Below are positions 18,603 to 28,653 of a stretch of 64,000 nucleotides of DNA, piece after piece. Below the pieces are notes generated by a model. The model searched no databases, was not told the origin of the DNA, and saw only the letters and a program-made list of their open reading frames with translations. Origin of the DNA: UBA11574 sp963752565 (GTDB taxonomy: Bacteria > Desulfobacterota > Desulfobacteria > Desulfobacterales > UBA11574); contig CAVVZC010000024.1 in the NCBI GenBank assembly GCA_963752565.1, positions 42,763-106,762 on the forward strand. The letters are read 5' to 3'. Numbering within the stretch: position 1 is the stretch's first letter; every line of letters starts with the position of its first letter. Made by a program: the position numbers and the translations under genes.

Positions 18603-19045
18603 TTAGATGAACTCCAATATCGCATAACCAGTGATTATACAGCTCTGCTTATCACGTAAATTGTAATGATATGCAGAAAGGTCCTAAAATGTTATGTCTT
18701 CAAATTTCAGATACCTGCCATGCGCACAACGTGAAGTGAGTTTATACTTATTGCATATATCGTGATATTCACCAAAAAGCCAAAAGGGCGATTCAGTTGA
18801 TTCGCCCTCCCGAAGAATTATAAAGAAAAGTTGATACCCCTACAATACCCTTGCCACGTATAATAGTCTCCCGAAATGTCGTTATTAACACCGGGCATAC
18901 CTTCTCTTTTTATTTATTTTTGAAGATGCCCGCTGAAAAGATGCACGTGCACCCGAGAATCCTATTTATTTAAACCAATGTACCAAAAATCGGGCAAGGT
19001 TTAACATTCTATTTAAAAGAATAGGGAAGCGTTTGCTGATTGCTT
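18603..19045. repeat. Intergenic region with repeat E and its terminator-like hairpin
   Basis: Repeat E spans about 18732-18808 and matches 37078-37160: both read GAAGTnAGTTTATAC, ATTGCATATATCGT and then CAAAAGG plus a hairpin. The hairpin here (AGGGCGAATC / GATTCGCCCT type, 18784-18808) is followed on the minus strand by TTTTGG, so it may end the transcript of the gene at 19046. No gene is present. Confidence 0.6.
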
Positions 19046-19366
19046 CTACAATTCTCCAGACGCTTCACTAAAGGTCGCAACCTCAGAATCCGATTCTAAA
19101 TTTTTTCTAAGTTTATTGCTTGTTTCCTTTAATTTTGAATACATATCAAAAGATTGGGTCATCATTTTTCTGTTATCTTCATGCAAATATTTTTCTGCTT
19201 TCTTTTTTTCTTCTTCCGAAATCTTTTCTATTTCGTAAATGATGTCTTTATACCACATTTTTGACATTGTTAACTTAATGGTTTGATCCCCCGCTTCTTC
19301 ATTTAGAAAAAAGTTAATTTCAACATATGGGGAATTACCATTATGACCGATTTTCATTTCTGTCAT
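19046..19366 (-). CDS. Hypothetical charged protein
   Basis: A 106-residue protein with a strong AAAGGAG site before its ATG. The first half is likely beta-rich (SPYVEINFFLNEEAGDQTIKL), the second half a long charged helix (KISEEEKKKAEKYLHEDNRK) that may form a coiled coil. There is no signal peptide or membrane span. No family was recognised. It stands alone and is followed 240 bases later by a terminator-like repeat. Confidence 0.7.
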   Translation of the reverse strand: MTEMKIGHNGNSPYVEINFFLNEEAGDQTIKLTMSKMWYKDIIYEIEKISEEEKKKAEKYLHEDNRKMMTQSFDMYSKLKETSNKLRKNLESDSEVATFSEASGEL

Positions 19367-19909
19367 GCTATATCTCCTTTATAATCGTTATTTTTAAAAT
19401 TAAACAATTGAACCACTTATCCCAAAAAACAGAACAACCGATTGTTACAAGTTGAATATGACAACACATCTTGTATGTCAAGAAAAAAAAACACAATATA
19501 TAGTAGCTAAAACAATGTTTATTATTGATAGACTTATAAAATTGAATTGTTAGCAAATGATGAAATTTTCCTCAAAATACAAAAAAGACAAACCTTGCTA
19601 CAACCGGTTTTTCCGGATTCGGTTTAGAGACTATTTTTGTCACAAAAACGGACTATTTTTGTCACAAAGCCATAAATAATTTGTAAGCTCTTTTTGTGAA
19701 AAGCACTTACAAATTCAAAATCATATGTAGCAACGCTTTCAATAACAGACTGTTTTTTTTGCTGATATCACCCGACACTTCATTATTTCGATTAAACTTA
19801 GAAAATGCTTTACCACCACCTTTGAACCCCATCATAAAAACGGCATATTTTTTGCAGTAAAAGGATCGAAACTACTCATATTGGAACAACTTGATAAATT
19901 ATTAGAAAA
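19367..19909. other. Intergenic region with a 22-base tandem duplication
   Basis: This AT-rich stretch lies between the divergent hypothetical gene (minus) and the riboswitch (plus), so it should hold promoters for both. GACTATTTTTGTCACAAA occurs at 19629-19646 and again at 19651-19668, a spacing of 22 bases (two helical turns), as expected of an operator bound by a dimer pair. No protein-coding frame is seen. Confidence 0.45.
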
Positions 19910-20002
19910 CACTGCGGAGCGAAAGGGCAAACTCGTTGAAAGGCGAGGACGCAAAGCCACGGGCCTAAAGCTAAATAGCCAGGGCAGCCGGGTTGCCGAA
20001 TA
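19910..20002 (+). promoter_or_regulatory. Cyclic di-GMP-I (GEMM) riboswitch aptamer
   Basis: The sequence has the conserved parts of the GEMM-I aptamer in order: GGGCAAACTCG at 19925, a GAAA loop at 19938, GAGGACGCAAAGCCACGGG at 19944 and CCTAAAG at 19964 (tetraloop receptor), then AGCCGGGTTGCCG at 19986-19998. These match the known Vc2-type riboswitch that binds c-di-GMP. It lies about 90 bases before the surface repeat protein and on the same strand. Downstream, TACCTGTA (20001) can pair with TACAGGTA (20046), a possible expression platform. A rise or fall of c-di-GMP would therefore switch the surface protein; direction of control is not clear. Confidence 0.93.
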
Positions 20003-20092
20003 CCTGTAGTACTCATTTTTTTCGAAGTACAAAGACTTAAGACTTTACAGGTACCCCTTTCTCCATAAATTCTCAATTGGAAAAGAAAAGAA

Positions 20093-23000
20093 GTGCCTGT
20101 TAAGTTCAAAAGTATATTCAAATCTTCATTTAAAATGAACCTCCCCACAGTCCAGTTGGTGTGGGCTCTTGGTTTTCCCCCAATTCCAAAAAATAACTAT
20201 TTTCACTGTGTTTCGACAATCTCCGGGGTATTCCGTCAATGGCGAAAACTATTTTATACTTTAATATTTATCACTTCTGCCATCATCTTATTCCCTAAAC
20301 CATTAATATATGCAGCAGACGTAACATTGGCATGGACCGCCAATTCCGAAACTGATCTTGCCGGATATTATATTTACTATAAAAGCGGTACTTCAGGCCC
20401 TCCATATAGCGGGACAGAGGTTGATGAAGGTCACTCGCCGATCCAGGTATCCCTGGCATGAGCTTGCAGATCCGACACATCCGGAATACACCTTGCACGG
20501 TCTGAGCGATACCGAAACTTCTTTCTTGGTGCTTACCGCTTACGACTCCGATAATAATGAAAGTGGTTTTTCAAATGAAGTATCTTATCAACCACCCGCA
20601 GCACCGACCCTCAGCAGCCTGTCCATCAGCGGAGACAGTTCGGTTAATGAAAACAGCAGCGCCAGCTACACGGCAACCGCCGCGTTCAGTGACGGAAGCA
20701 CGCAGATCGTCTCAGGCAGTGCCGCCTGGAGCGACAACTCATCCTATGCGAGCATCAACAACAGCGGCGTTCTGACCACCATGGAAGTGCCGGCAGACAC
20801 GGCGGTGACCATCCAGGCAAGCTACACCATCGACGGGATTACCGAAACCGCAACAATAGAGGTCGACGTAGCAGATGTTTATAATCCACCGACCCTCAGC
20901 AGCCTGTCCATCAGCGGAGACAGTTCGGTTAATGAAAACAGCAGCGCCAGCTACACGGCAACCGCCGCGTTCAGTGACGGAAGCACACAGATCGTCTCGG
21001 GCAGTGCCGCCTGGAGCGACAACTCATCCTATGCGAGCATCAACAACAGCGGCGTTCTGACCACCATCCGAAGTGCCGGCAGACACGGCGGTGACCATCC
21101 AGGCCGGCTATTCTATCGACGGAATTACCAAAACCGCAACAAAAGTAATAGATATAACGGATGTTTATGTTCCACCGACCCTCAGCAGCCTGTCCATCAG
21201 CGGAGACAGTTCGGTTAATGAAAACAGCAGCGCCAGCTACACGGCAACCGCCGCGTTCAGTGACGGAAGCACACAGATCGTATCAGGCAGTGCCGCCTGG
21301 AGCGACAACTCATCCTATGCGAGCATCAACAACAGCGGCGTTCTGACCACCATGGAAGTGCAGGCAGACACGGCCGTGACCATCCAGGCCGGCTATTCTA
21401 TCGACGGAATTACCAAAACCGCAACAAAAGTAGGTCGATCGTAGCAGATGTTTATGTTCCACCGACCCTCAGCAGCCTGTCCATCAGCGGAGACAGTTCG
21501 GTTAATGAAAACAGCAGCGCCAGCTACACGGCAACCGCCGCGTTCAGTGACGGAAGCACACAGATCGTATCAGGCAGTGCCGCCTGGAGCGACAACTCAT
21601 CCTATGCGAGCATCAACAACAGCGGCGTTCTGACCACCATGGAAGTACCGGCAGACACGGCGGTGACCATCCAGGCCAGCTATTCTATCGACGGAATTAC
21701 CAAAACCGCAACAAAAGAGGTCGACGTAGCAGATGTTTATGTTCCACCGACCCTCAGCAGCCTGTCCATCAGCGGAGACAGTTCGGTTAATGAAAACAGC
21801 AGCGCCAGCTACACGGCAACCGCCGCGTTCAGTGACGGAAGCACACAGATCGTATCAGGCAGTGCCGCCTGGAGCGACAACTCATCCTATGCGAGCATCA
21901 ACAACAGCGGCGTTCTGACCACCATGGAAGTACCGGCAGACACGGCGGTGACCATCCAGGCCAGCTATTCTATCGACGGAATTACCAAAACCGCAACAAA
22001 AGAGGTCGACGTAGCAGATGTTTATAATCCACCGACCCTCAGCAGCCTGTCCATCAGCGGAGACAGTTCGGTTAATGAAAACAGCAGCGCCAGCTACACG
22101 GCAACCGCCGCGTTCAGTGACGGAAGCACACAGATCGTATCAGGCAGTGCCGCCTGGAGCGACAACTCATCCTATGCGAGCATCAACAACAGCGGCGTTC
22201 TGACCACCTGGAAGTACCGGCAGACACGGCGGTGACCATCCAGGCCAGCTACACCATCGACGGGATTACCGAAACCGCAACAAAAATAGTCGACGTAGCA
22301 GATATTTATGTTCCTGTAACCCTCAGCAGCCTGTCCATCAGCGGAAACGATTTTGTAAGCGAGAATAACAGCGAAGGTTTTGTGGCCACCGCAATATTCA
22401 GTGATGATACCACCCAGACCGTGACCGGCAATGTCACCTGGAGCGAGAATTCCGTGTATACCAGCATCAACAGCAGTGGTGTACTCACCGCCTCAGAAGT
22501 AACAGAAGATACACCGGTGACCATCCAGGCCAGCTATTCTATCGACGGGGTGACGAAAACGGCAACAAAGGTGGTGACAATCATCGACGTACCGGAATCG
22601 AATTTGCCCCCTGATACCCCAAATATTACGACTCCTGATAATTATTCTAGCGATGTCGAAGTCCCTCTGGTTATAACCGCCGAAACTTTTTCAGATCCGA
22701 ACGATGACTCTCAGGATCAAAGTCAATGGCAAATCAGCGAGCAAAGCGACTTCTCCACCTGTGTTGTCGATATTACCAGCGACAATTATCTAACAACATT
22801 TTCCGTGCCCCATATGGTGCTAAAATCAGATCACACATACTATGTGCGTGTCAGATTCTTTGATTTCTATTCTGCAGCTTCGAACTGGTCCAGCACTGTT
22901 GAGTTCACAACCACCAACTTTGTTGTGGACCTCAATGTCAACGGTATTGCTGATGTTGATGAAGTGGATGATAGTGTTGATTTTAATCTCGATGGTATCC

Positions 23001-23812
23001 CGGACAACTTTCAGCCAGAAGTCATCAAATGCGTTCAAGCATCCGATGGTTCGGTTTCTATAGGTATCGAAAAAGTTTCGAGCTCCACAGAAGAAATTGA
23101 ATCTCTGGAAGTGATTGATCCAGATACCATTTCCGATACTGTGAACAGGCCGGCAGATCTTATCTTTGGTATTTTTGCCTATCGACTCCGTGTTCAGACA
23201 CCTGGTGACATCGCCACAATCAGGATCTATTTTTCAGGAGAAATTTTTGCGTCTGATGTCTTTTATAAATATGATACCATCAATGGCTGGTATGACTATT
23301 CAGAACACACCACCTTTAATGATGACGGACAATCCATCACTTTGGAAGTAAAGGACGGTGGTTTTGGAGACAGTGACGGGTTGGCCAATGGAATTATCGT
23401 TGATCCGGCAGGAATTGCTTCTGGAACAAGTTCTTATTCTTATTCAGGCCTCAGCTCAGGTATTATTACGGGATGTTTCATCGCTACAGCAGCTTATGGT
23501 TCAAAATATGAAAAACATGTTCAAGTGCTTCGAAGATTCAGAGACTTTTATCTTATTCCAAATAGAATCGGTCGTGCTTTTGTTAAAGTATATTACCGGT
23601 ATTCACCACCAATGGCCGATTATATTTCAAAACACGATATCCTGAGAACGATGGTCCGTTGGGGTCTTGTTCCATTAATCGCTGTCAGCTGGATGCTCCT
23701 GCATTTCGGTGCAGTCGCCACACTGTTGCTTGTAGGGCTGATGTTTGGCGCTGTATTTATTGGTTATAGAAAAATAACCCTGTCGCTGTATAAACAAAAC
23801 GTCGAGCATTGA
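20093..23812 (+). CDS. Surface protein: Ig-like repeats, choice-of-anchor U domain, CFI-box C-terminal signal; interrupted by frameshifts
   Basis: One gene read in several frames. GTG 20093 (start uncertain) leads to a signal peptide (KLFYTLIFITSAIILF, cut after YAA), an Fn3-like domain, seven bacterial Ig-like (BIG2-type) units of 95 residues, a further Fn3-like domain, an Asp-rich calcium-type repeat (DLNVNGIADVDEVDD), a choice-of-anchor U region (DGLANGIIVDPAG) and a CFI box (GCFIATAAYGS) with a basic linker and two hydrophobic segments (CFI-box-CTERM). Frameshifts occur near 20459 (+1), 21066 (+1), 21430 (+2) and 22208 (-1); the sum is +3, so the first and last parts are in the same frame. 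It is one of only two plus-strand genes. Likely an adhesin-like cell-surface protein controlled by c-di-GMP. Confidence 0.85.
20607..22590 (+). repeat. Tandem array of seven ~285-base units encoding Ig-like domains
   Basis: Units start at 20607, 20892, 21178, 21465, 21750, 22035 and 22319 (each at ACCCTCAGCAGCCTGTCC). Spacings are 285, 286, 287, 285, 285 and 284 bases. The first six are nearly identical over their whole length; the seventh is clearly diverged and looks ancestral. The three abnormal spacings are exactly the places where the reading frame shifts. Confidence 0.95.
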
Positions 23813-23820
23813 TAAAATCT

Positions 23821-23854
23821 AATAATAAAAAGGCAGGGCCAAATGACCCTGCCT
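23821..23854 (-). terminator. Terminator of the zinc-ribbon gene at 23961
   Basis: AGGCAGGG and CCCTGCCT (8-base perfect stem, 8-base loop) are followed on the minus strand by TTTTTATTATT. It lies about 105 bases after the stop at 23961 and only 20 bases after the stop of the plus-strand surface protein gene, so it may serve both. Confidence 0.75.
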
Positions 23855-23960
23855 AAACCAATTACAAGAATTTAATTTTTCCAAGAGATTTGAAATTTTC
23901 TTCCCTGCACCGCATATCAGGCATTTCCAATCATCCTGAAAATCTTTAAGTGGTATTTTT

Positions 23961-24290
23961 TTAACCTATAACTTCCATGAGTTTTCCACAGCAGGGGGGA
24001 ATTCTGTCATCTTTTTTTAACATTACATATTTATTGCATGTATAGCAAATGTATTGGCAATCCTCATCAACATAGACTTCAGGATACGCGTCGACCCCAG
24101 CACCCTTTTCACCTTCGATTACAAATCTAGCAAATTCACTCTGCTGTGGGATATACTCTCCAATCGGTACCAGCTTTTTGTTGAATCTGGCACAATCAAC
24201 CATCATCCGCCATAAGGATTGAAGTTTTATTGTCTCATCGGGATTTTCAGGTGTAAATTCAACAAGGTTTTTTTCTATGTTGATTCTCAT
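23961..24290 (-). CDS. Small protein with C-terminal zinc-ribbon
   Basis: A 109-residue protein; ATG 24290 is chosen because GAGGAGG lies eight bases before it. The first 75 residues are mixed helix and strand (EKNLVEFTPENPDET, then LWRMMVDCARFNKKLVPIGEYIP). The end holds CQYICYTCNKYVMLKK and IPPCCGKLMEVIG, two cysteine pairs able to bind zinc or a cluster. No family name was recognised. It stands alone with its own terminator. Confidence 0.75.
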   Translation of the reverse strand: MRINIEKNLVEFTPENPDETIKLQSLWRMMVDCARFNKKLVPIGEYIPQQSEFARFVIEGEKGAGVDAYPEVYVDEDCQYICYTCNKYVMLKKDDRIPPCCGKLMEVIG

Positions 24291-24762
24291 GTGTTTACCT
24301 CCTCTTTTAGATTGTAGTTTCTTTAGGTTTACCACAAATTTTCTCTTATTGCACATACAATTTTTATTGCATAACGGCAACAACCATGCCAATGTATTGC
24401 CGTCGTATAACTATCAGTTATTTCGTAAAATATTTCAAATAAAAAAATAAATATATCACAATTATCGATAAAAATGATACGACCTTGTATCATGAGACAA
24501 CAATTTTAATACCTCAAAAACGTTTCATATATTTCAGGTATCAGCAATTGAAGCTCATTTGCGTTATGTTTGATAGTACCAGATTTAGTAATGAAAAAAA
24601 ACGAGAGATCTATAGCAGAAAGAAAAACATTTTAATCCTGAAAAACGACACTCGTGCAAGAACATATGTTGGAAACTTCAGATAAGCAAAAAAACAAGGC
24701 CATTGTTGGCCCTTCTTTATTTGAAAACGATGCTTGATCCGATGAGTGCTCACCTTTAAAGT
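24291..24762. other. Intergenic region, no gene; terminator at its right end
   Basis: AT-rich DNA upstream of the zinc-ribbon gene. A short open frame on the plus strand lacks a ribosome site and is not supported. The terminator of the sigma-54 activator gene lies at 24688-24716. Confidence 0.4.
24688..24716 (-). terminator. Terminator of the sigma-54 activator gene
   Basis: On the minus strand AAGGGCCAACAATGGCCTTG folds into a short GC-rich hairpin and is followed by a T7 run, about 50 bases after the stop at 24763. The core resembles the terminators at 14886 and 23821. Confidence 0.75.
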
Positions 24763-25833
24763 CTAAAAAGACATCGATAATCGAGCTAACCTCAAGGACC
24801 TGTATTCGCGATGTCTTTGTATATCAAGATCGCTGATTTTATGAAGGAGTGTTTTGTAATTGATATTTAATATTTTACTTGCCTTTGTACGGTTCCAATC
24901 TGTTATATCAAGGACAGTTGAGATGACCTCTTTTTCTACCCTTTCAGTGGCTTTTTTTGTGATTTTTTTAAGCGGAAATGAAGCGGGATCCGATGAATGC
25001 TCTTTTTTAAAGTCTAAAAAGACATCAACAACCGCGCTTCCAATAAGGACCTGTTCTTCTGGCTTTGATATATCGACAGATCGACTCTTTATATGAAGAT
25101 CGTTAATAATTTCTTCCCAATCGCCGATAACCATAAAACTTTGTAGAATATTCTGAAGTTCCCTTACATTTCCGGGCCAGCTGTATGCTTTCAGCTTTTC
25201 CATAACATCAGAATCGGGTTTTGAAATCTTCTTTCCGTCGAACTGAGAAGCATATTCTTCTATATAATAGTCAATCAACGGGGGGATGTCTTCAGGTCTG
25301 TTGCGAAGAGGGGGAATATATATTTTAATGGTGTTGAAACGATAGTAAAGGTCTTCTCTGAAAAGTCCTTCCTTTACTTTCTTTTCAAGTTCTTGATTTG
25401 TAGCTGCTATAACCCATGCATCTGATTTGAAGTCTCTTTCTGAGCCAAGTGGCGAAAACTCTCCACTTTGAAGAACGTGGAGAAGCTTGGATTGAAGCGA
25501 AGGGGACATATCCCCGATTTCATCTAAGAATATAACCCCTTGATGAGCCAGTTCGAATTTTCCACGCTTATTTTGATCAGCACCGGTAAAAGCGCCCCGT
25601 TCGAATCCAAAGAGTTCACTTTCAAGTAATCCGTCCGGCAATGCCGCACAATTGACCTGTATGAACGGTTCGTCTTTTCTTTGAGATTCATGGTAAAGGT
25701 TTTGCGCAATCACTTCTTTACCGACGCCACTTTCCCCAGTGATGAGGACGTTTAGGCCTGTGTCTGCAACTTGTTCGATCAGGTCCCTGATTCTCTTGAT
25801 GCTTTCGCTTGTTCCAATTAATGGTGTCGCCAT
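24763..25833 (-). CDS. Sigma-54-dependent transcriptional activator (AAA+ and Fis-type HTH, no sensor domain)
   Basis: A 356-residue bacterial enhancer-binding protein. It starts directly with the AAA+ domain: Walker A GESGVGKE (residue 34), the GAFTGA loop that contacts sigma-54 in FERGAFTGADQ, Walker B VIFLDEIGDM, and the R-finger region FREDLYYRFNTI. Residues 300-345 form a Fis-type helix-turn-helix (DWNRTKASKILNINYKTLL). Because it lacks a receiver, PAS or GAF domain, it must be controlled by a partner protein, like PspF or HrpR/S. A linked kinase or phage-shock gene is not present; targets are unknown. Confidence 0.93.
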   Translation of the reverse strand: MATPLIGTSESIKRIRDLIEQVADTGLNVLITGESGVGKEVIAQNLYHESQRKDEPFIQVNCAALPDGLLESELFGFERGAFTGADQNKRGKFELAHQGVIFLDEIGDMSPSLQSKLLHVLQSGEFSPLGSERDFKSDAWVIAATNQELEKKVKEGLFREDLYYRFNTIKIYIPPLRNRPEDIPPLIDYYIEEYASQFDGKKISKPDSDVMEKLKAYSWPGNVRELQNILQSFMVIGDWEEIINDLHIKSRSVDISKPEEQVLIGSAVVDVFLDFKKEHSSDPASFPLKKITKKATERVEKEVISTVLDITDWNRTKASKILNINYKTLLHKISDLDIQRHREYRSLRLARLSMSF

Positions 25834-26269
25834 GATTTCTTAATTATTAAAATATAGAATAATCTTTAATAATAATTTAAAGTTGTATTTTGTTAGTGTC
25901 AAGTTAAATTATGTATAATTTATATTAATTTAATTGAATTAGAATATATTGTAGTTTATTAGATTAAATTACCACATATTGTGTACTTGCAAATCAAGAA
26001 GCTGAGTAATATTGAACCGTTCTATAACAATATCTGTTTGAGGACCCCTACCGATTTAGCATCCTTTTTCTGTCTAAAAATCAGTCACTGAGTTGAAAAG
26101 AAGTCGCTTCACGAAAGAAAATGGTGTGAAAGGATAGGGTAATGAAAAAATAAATGAGGTTTAAGATGACTAAAGAGCAATAAAAAATTTAATAGGTGCG
26201 GAACGTGGTTAACGTGTATATTGAGGTCGACTTGTTGAGTCGTTCATACTTGCTTTCATGTATAGAGCT
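25834..26269. other. AT-rich intergenic region between RecQ and the sigma-54 activator
   Basis: Very AT-rich (25840-25980 is almost only A and T), the probable promoter of the activator gene. Two tiny frames preceded by ribosome-like sites (26142 and 26166) end after 3-5 codons and are not called. No repeat seen. Confidence 0.4.
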
Positions 26270-28205
26270 TCAATCTTCTTTCAATAGCTTTATCACCTGC
26301 TCCTTTTTCGCATGAGATGGTTTTTTACTTTTTTGGGGTGTCGCTCCCCGATTTACATCAAACAGTCCCTCTGCGTTGCCATCGGCGCCATTTTCTGCAC
26401 TCTCTTCGATGACTTCGAGAAAACGATCGCCAAACCTCTCAAACTTTTTCTCTCCTATGCCGGTTACTTGAAGCATCGCCTTCCGACTCTGCGGTTTGAG
26501 AATGGCCATCTCCTTTAGCGTCTTATCGTGGAATACCACATAAGGCGGCAGTTCAAGCTGCCTGGCAATCTCAAGCCTGAGAAACCGAAGCTTTTCAAAG
26601 AGCTGCCTCTCCCCTTCATTTTCAAACTCCAAAACCTTTCGGGAAGAAGGCTTGACGGATCTTTTCAACTTAATCGGATGAGGGTCTTTTCGAAGCTGTA
26701 CCCGCTGCGTTCCTTTGAGAACCGGCCAGCTCTTTTCAGTAAGGCGGAAACCGGATATTTTCCCCATGTCCACGGTCAGGAACCCGCCGGCCAAAAGCTG
26801 GCGAAACACGGAACGCCATTCTGTTTGGGACAAATCATCTCCGACCCCGAACGTTTTGAGCCGATCATGCCTTAACTGCTGAACTCGCTCAGTACGGTTT
26901 CCGATCAGTACATCCGTCAGGTGTGCCGCACCAAAACGCTGACCGGTGCGGTAAACGCATGACAGGGCCTTTTGAGCCGCTACGGAGCCATCCCATATTT
27001 CTATCTCCTGACGGCAGGTATCACAATTACCGCAGGCATCCGGATATGCCTCTCCAAAATATTTTAGCAGGATCTGGCGTCGACATGTCGCTGATTCACA
27101 ATAACCGAGCAGCGCCTCCAGTTTCTGCTGCTGAATCCGCTTGAACACTGCATCACCGTCTGAAGTTTCCAAAAGCCGCCTCATGGCCACGACATCGGCC
27201 ATGGAATAGATCATCCAGGCATCTGCAGGCTGTCCATCTCTGCCTGACCGCCCGGTTTCCTGGTAGTAAGCCTCCATGCTGGAAGGTAGATCCAGGTGCG
27301 CTACGAAGCGAACGTCGGGCTTGTCAATCCCCATGCCAAAGGCAATGGTGGCGACGATGACAATATCGTCTTCCCTAAGAAACCGGTGCTGGTGGTTCTG
27401 CCGGGTCTGTGCATCCATACCGGCGTGGTATGGCAGTGCGTTCACTCCTTTGTCCTGAAGCCACCGGGCCATCTCATCTCGCCCGCTTCCGAGTACGAGT
27501 GTAAACGATGCCGGCTTCTGTAAAATGATCGTTTTGGATAAAGTCGAGCAGCTGTTTCTTACCGTTGGATTTCAGTTTGACCTGGTAGTTAATGTTGGGC
27601 CGGTCAAAACTGGAGATAAACAGTGATGCATCGGCCAGATCCAGTTTTTCAACGATGTCCTTGCGTGTCATCGAATCGGCAGTTGCCGTGAGGGCGATTC
27701 GGGGCACGGCCGGATACCTTCCCATCACTTCTACCAACCTGAGATATTCCGGTCTGAAATCATGGCCCCATTGGGACACGCAGTGGGCCTCGTCAATGGC
27801 AAATAGGGCGACCGGGATTTTATCTAAAATATTTTGGAACCGCGCCGTAAAAAACCGTTCCGGAGCGACGTAGAGAATATCACACTGCCCGTTTGACACC
27901 CAAAATTCGACCTGCTCGAATTCCTCGAGCGAAAGGCTGGAGTTTAAAAACGCTGCCCGAACACCGTTTTGCCTCAGCGCTTCAACCTGGTCCTGCATCA
28001 AGGCAATCAAGGGGGACACGACCAGGCCGACGCCGTTCAGCATGATCGATGGGATCTGGAAGCATACCGATTTCCCGCTGCCGGTGGGCATCAGCACGAA
28101 AGCATCTTGGCCGGCCAGCAGCGTATCGATAACCTTTTGTTGATTTTCCCGAAATGACGGGTAGCCGAAGTAGTGGGATAGAACTTGTTGCGCGGTTTTT
28201 TCCAT
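26270..28205 (-). pseudogene. recQ: ATP-dependent DNA helicase RecQ, interrupted by a +1 frameshift
   Basis: The N-terminal part (28205 to 27474) holds helicase motifs I to IV: MPTGSGKSVCF, DEAHCVSQWGHDFRPEY and ALTATAD. The C-terminal part (27485 to 26270) continues with YHAGMDAQTRQ, ATIAFGMGIDKPDVR, YYQETGRSGRDGQPA, then the zinc-binding and winged-helix RQC region (CRRQILLKYFGE, CGNCDTC) and an HRDC domain (residues 290-360 of this part). One extra base at about 27483-27485 (RKRA then DEMARW) breaks the frame. All motifs are otherwise intact, so it is a very recent mutation or a sequencing error. Start at 28205 has AGGTG upstream. Confidence 0.9.
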
Positions 28206-28227
28206 GAGCACCTGCCGCCGGTTTGAT

Positions 28228-28325
28228 TGTTTTAGGGTCGGGCCACGGCAACCGACTACAATGTCCCAAAAAAAGAGCCAAAATCGGCCCAAAAATCGGC
28301 ATAAACAGCTCTTTTAAACCCTAAA
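28228..28325 (-). repeat. Dispersed repeat J, copy 1
   Basis: Read on the minus strand it runs from GGGTTTAAAAGAGCTGTTTA to GTGGCCCGACCC. It matches 59363-59470 (TCGGTTACCGTGGCCAGACC part and the TTTAAGACGA part) and a short piece at 29510-29545. It begins exactly at the stop of the truncated FMN reductase, so its insertion may have cut that gene. Confidence 0.6.
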
Positions 28326-28512
28326 TTAGTTGGGTCACGATTTCCGGTATGCCTTGATCAGATTCCAGGTCGGCATCGTAAAGAGGAATTCCCTTGATAA
28401 AAGCAATTTCCAACTTGCACCCTTCCGGAGCTACCGACGCCGCAGTTTTGAGCAATGCGGCGTTAAAAGATCCCTTTCTAAGACTGCCTGATATTCCCAA
28501 AATTGATACCAT
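28321..28512 (-). pseudogene. Truncated NAD(P)H-dependent FMN reductase
   Basis: Only 63 residues: MVSILGISGSLRKGSFNAAL and ADLESDQGIPEIVTQLI, the N-terminal phosphate-binding loop and first helices of the flavodoxin-like reductase family (about 180 residues when complete). GGAGG lies five bases before ATG 28512. The frame ends at TAG 28321 where repeat J starts, and no downstream part of the gene is left. The first part of the fold alone should not bind FMN well. Confidence 0.75.
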
Positions 28513-28653
28513 GTCATCCTCCAATAAAGAAATAAGTGAATCTTATTCACTCTATTTTTATATTTTTTTCTTTTTATTTGATAAGCGGCCCGTAAATCTT
28601 TGACAGTTGATAACGTTTTCTATTTCGCAGCAGGAAGGTAAGAAGTTTCAACA

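Noticed and set aside
20875..22203. Repeated 61-codon frames in the tandem-repeat region
   Set aside because: They are shifted readings of the same 285-base Ig-like unit; the Ig-like frame has the domain pattern.
20607..22590. Regular repeats considered as a CRISPR array
   Set aside because: Units are 285 bases, contiguous and protein-coding; there are no short repeats with spacers.
27474..27476. TGA in recQ considered as another selenocysteine codon
   Set aside because: The continuation of RecQ is in a different frame, so this is a frameshift and not a recoded stop.
28321..28323. Stop of the FMN reductase considered as recoded
   Set aside because: It is TAG, and the sequence after it is repeat J without reductase similarity.
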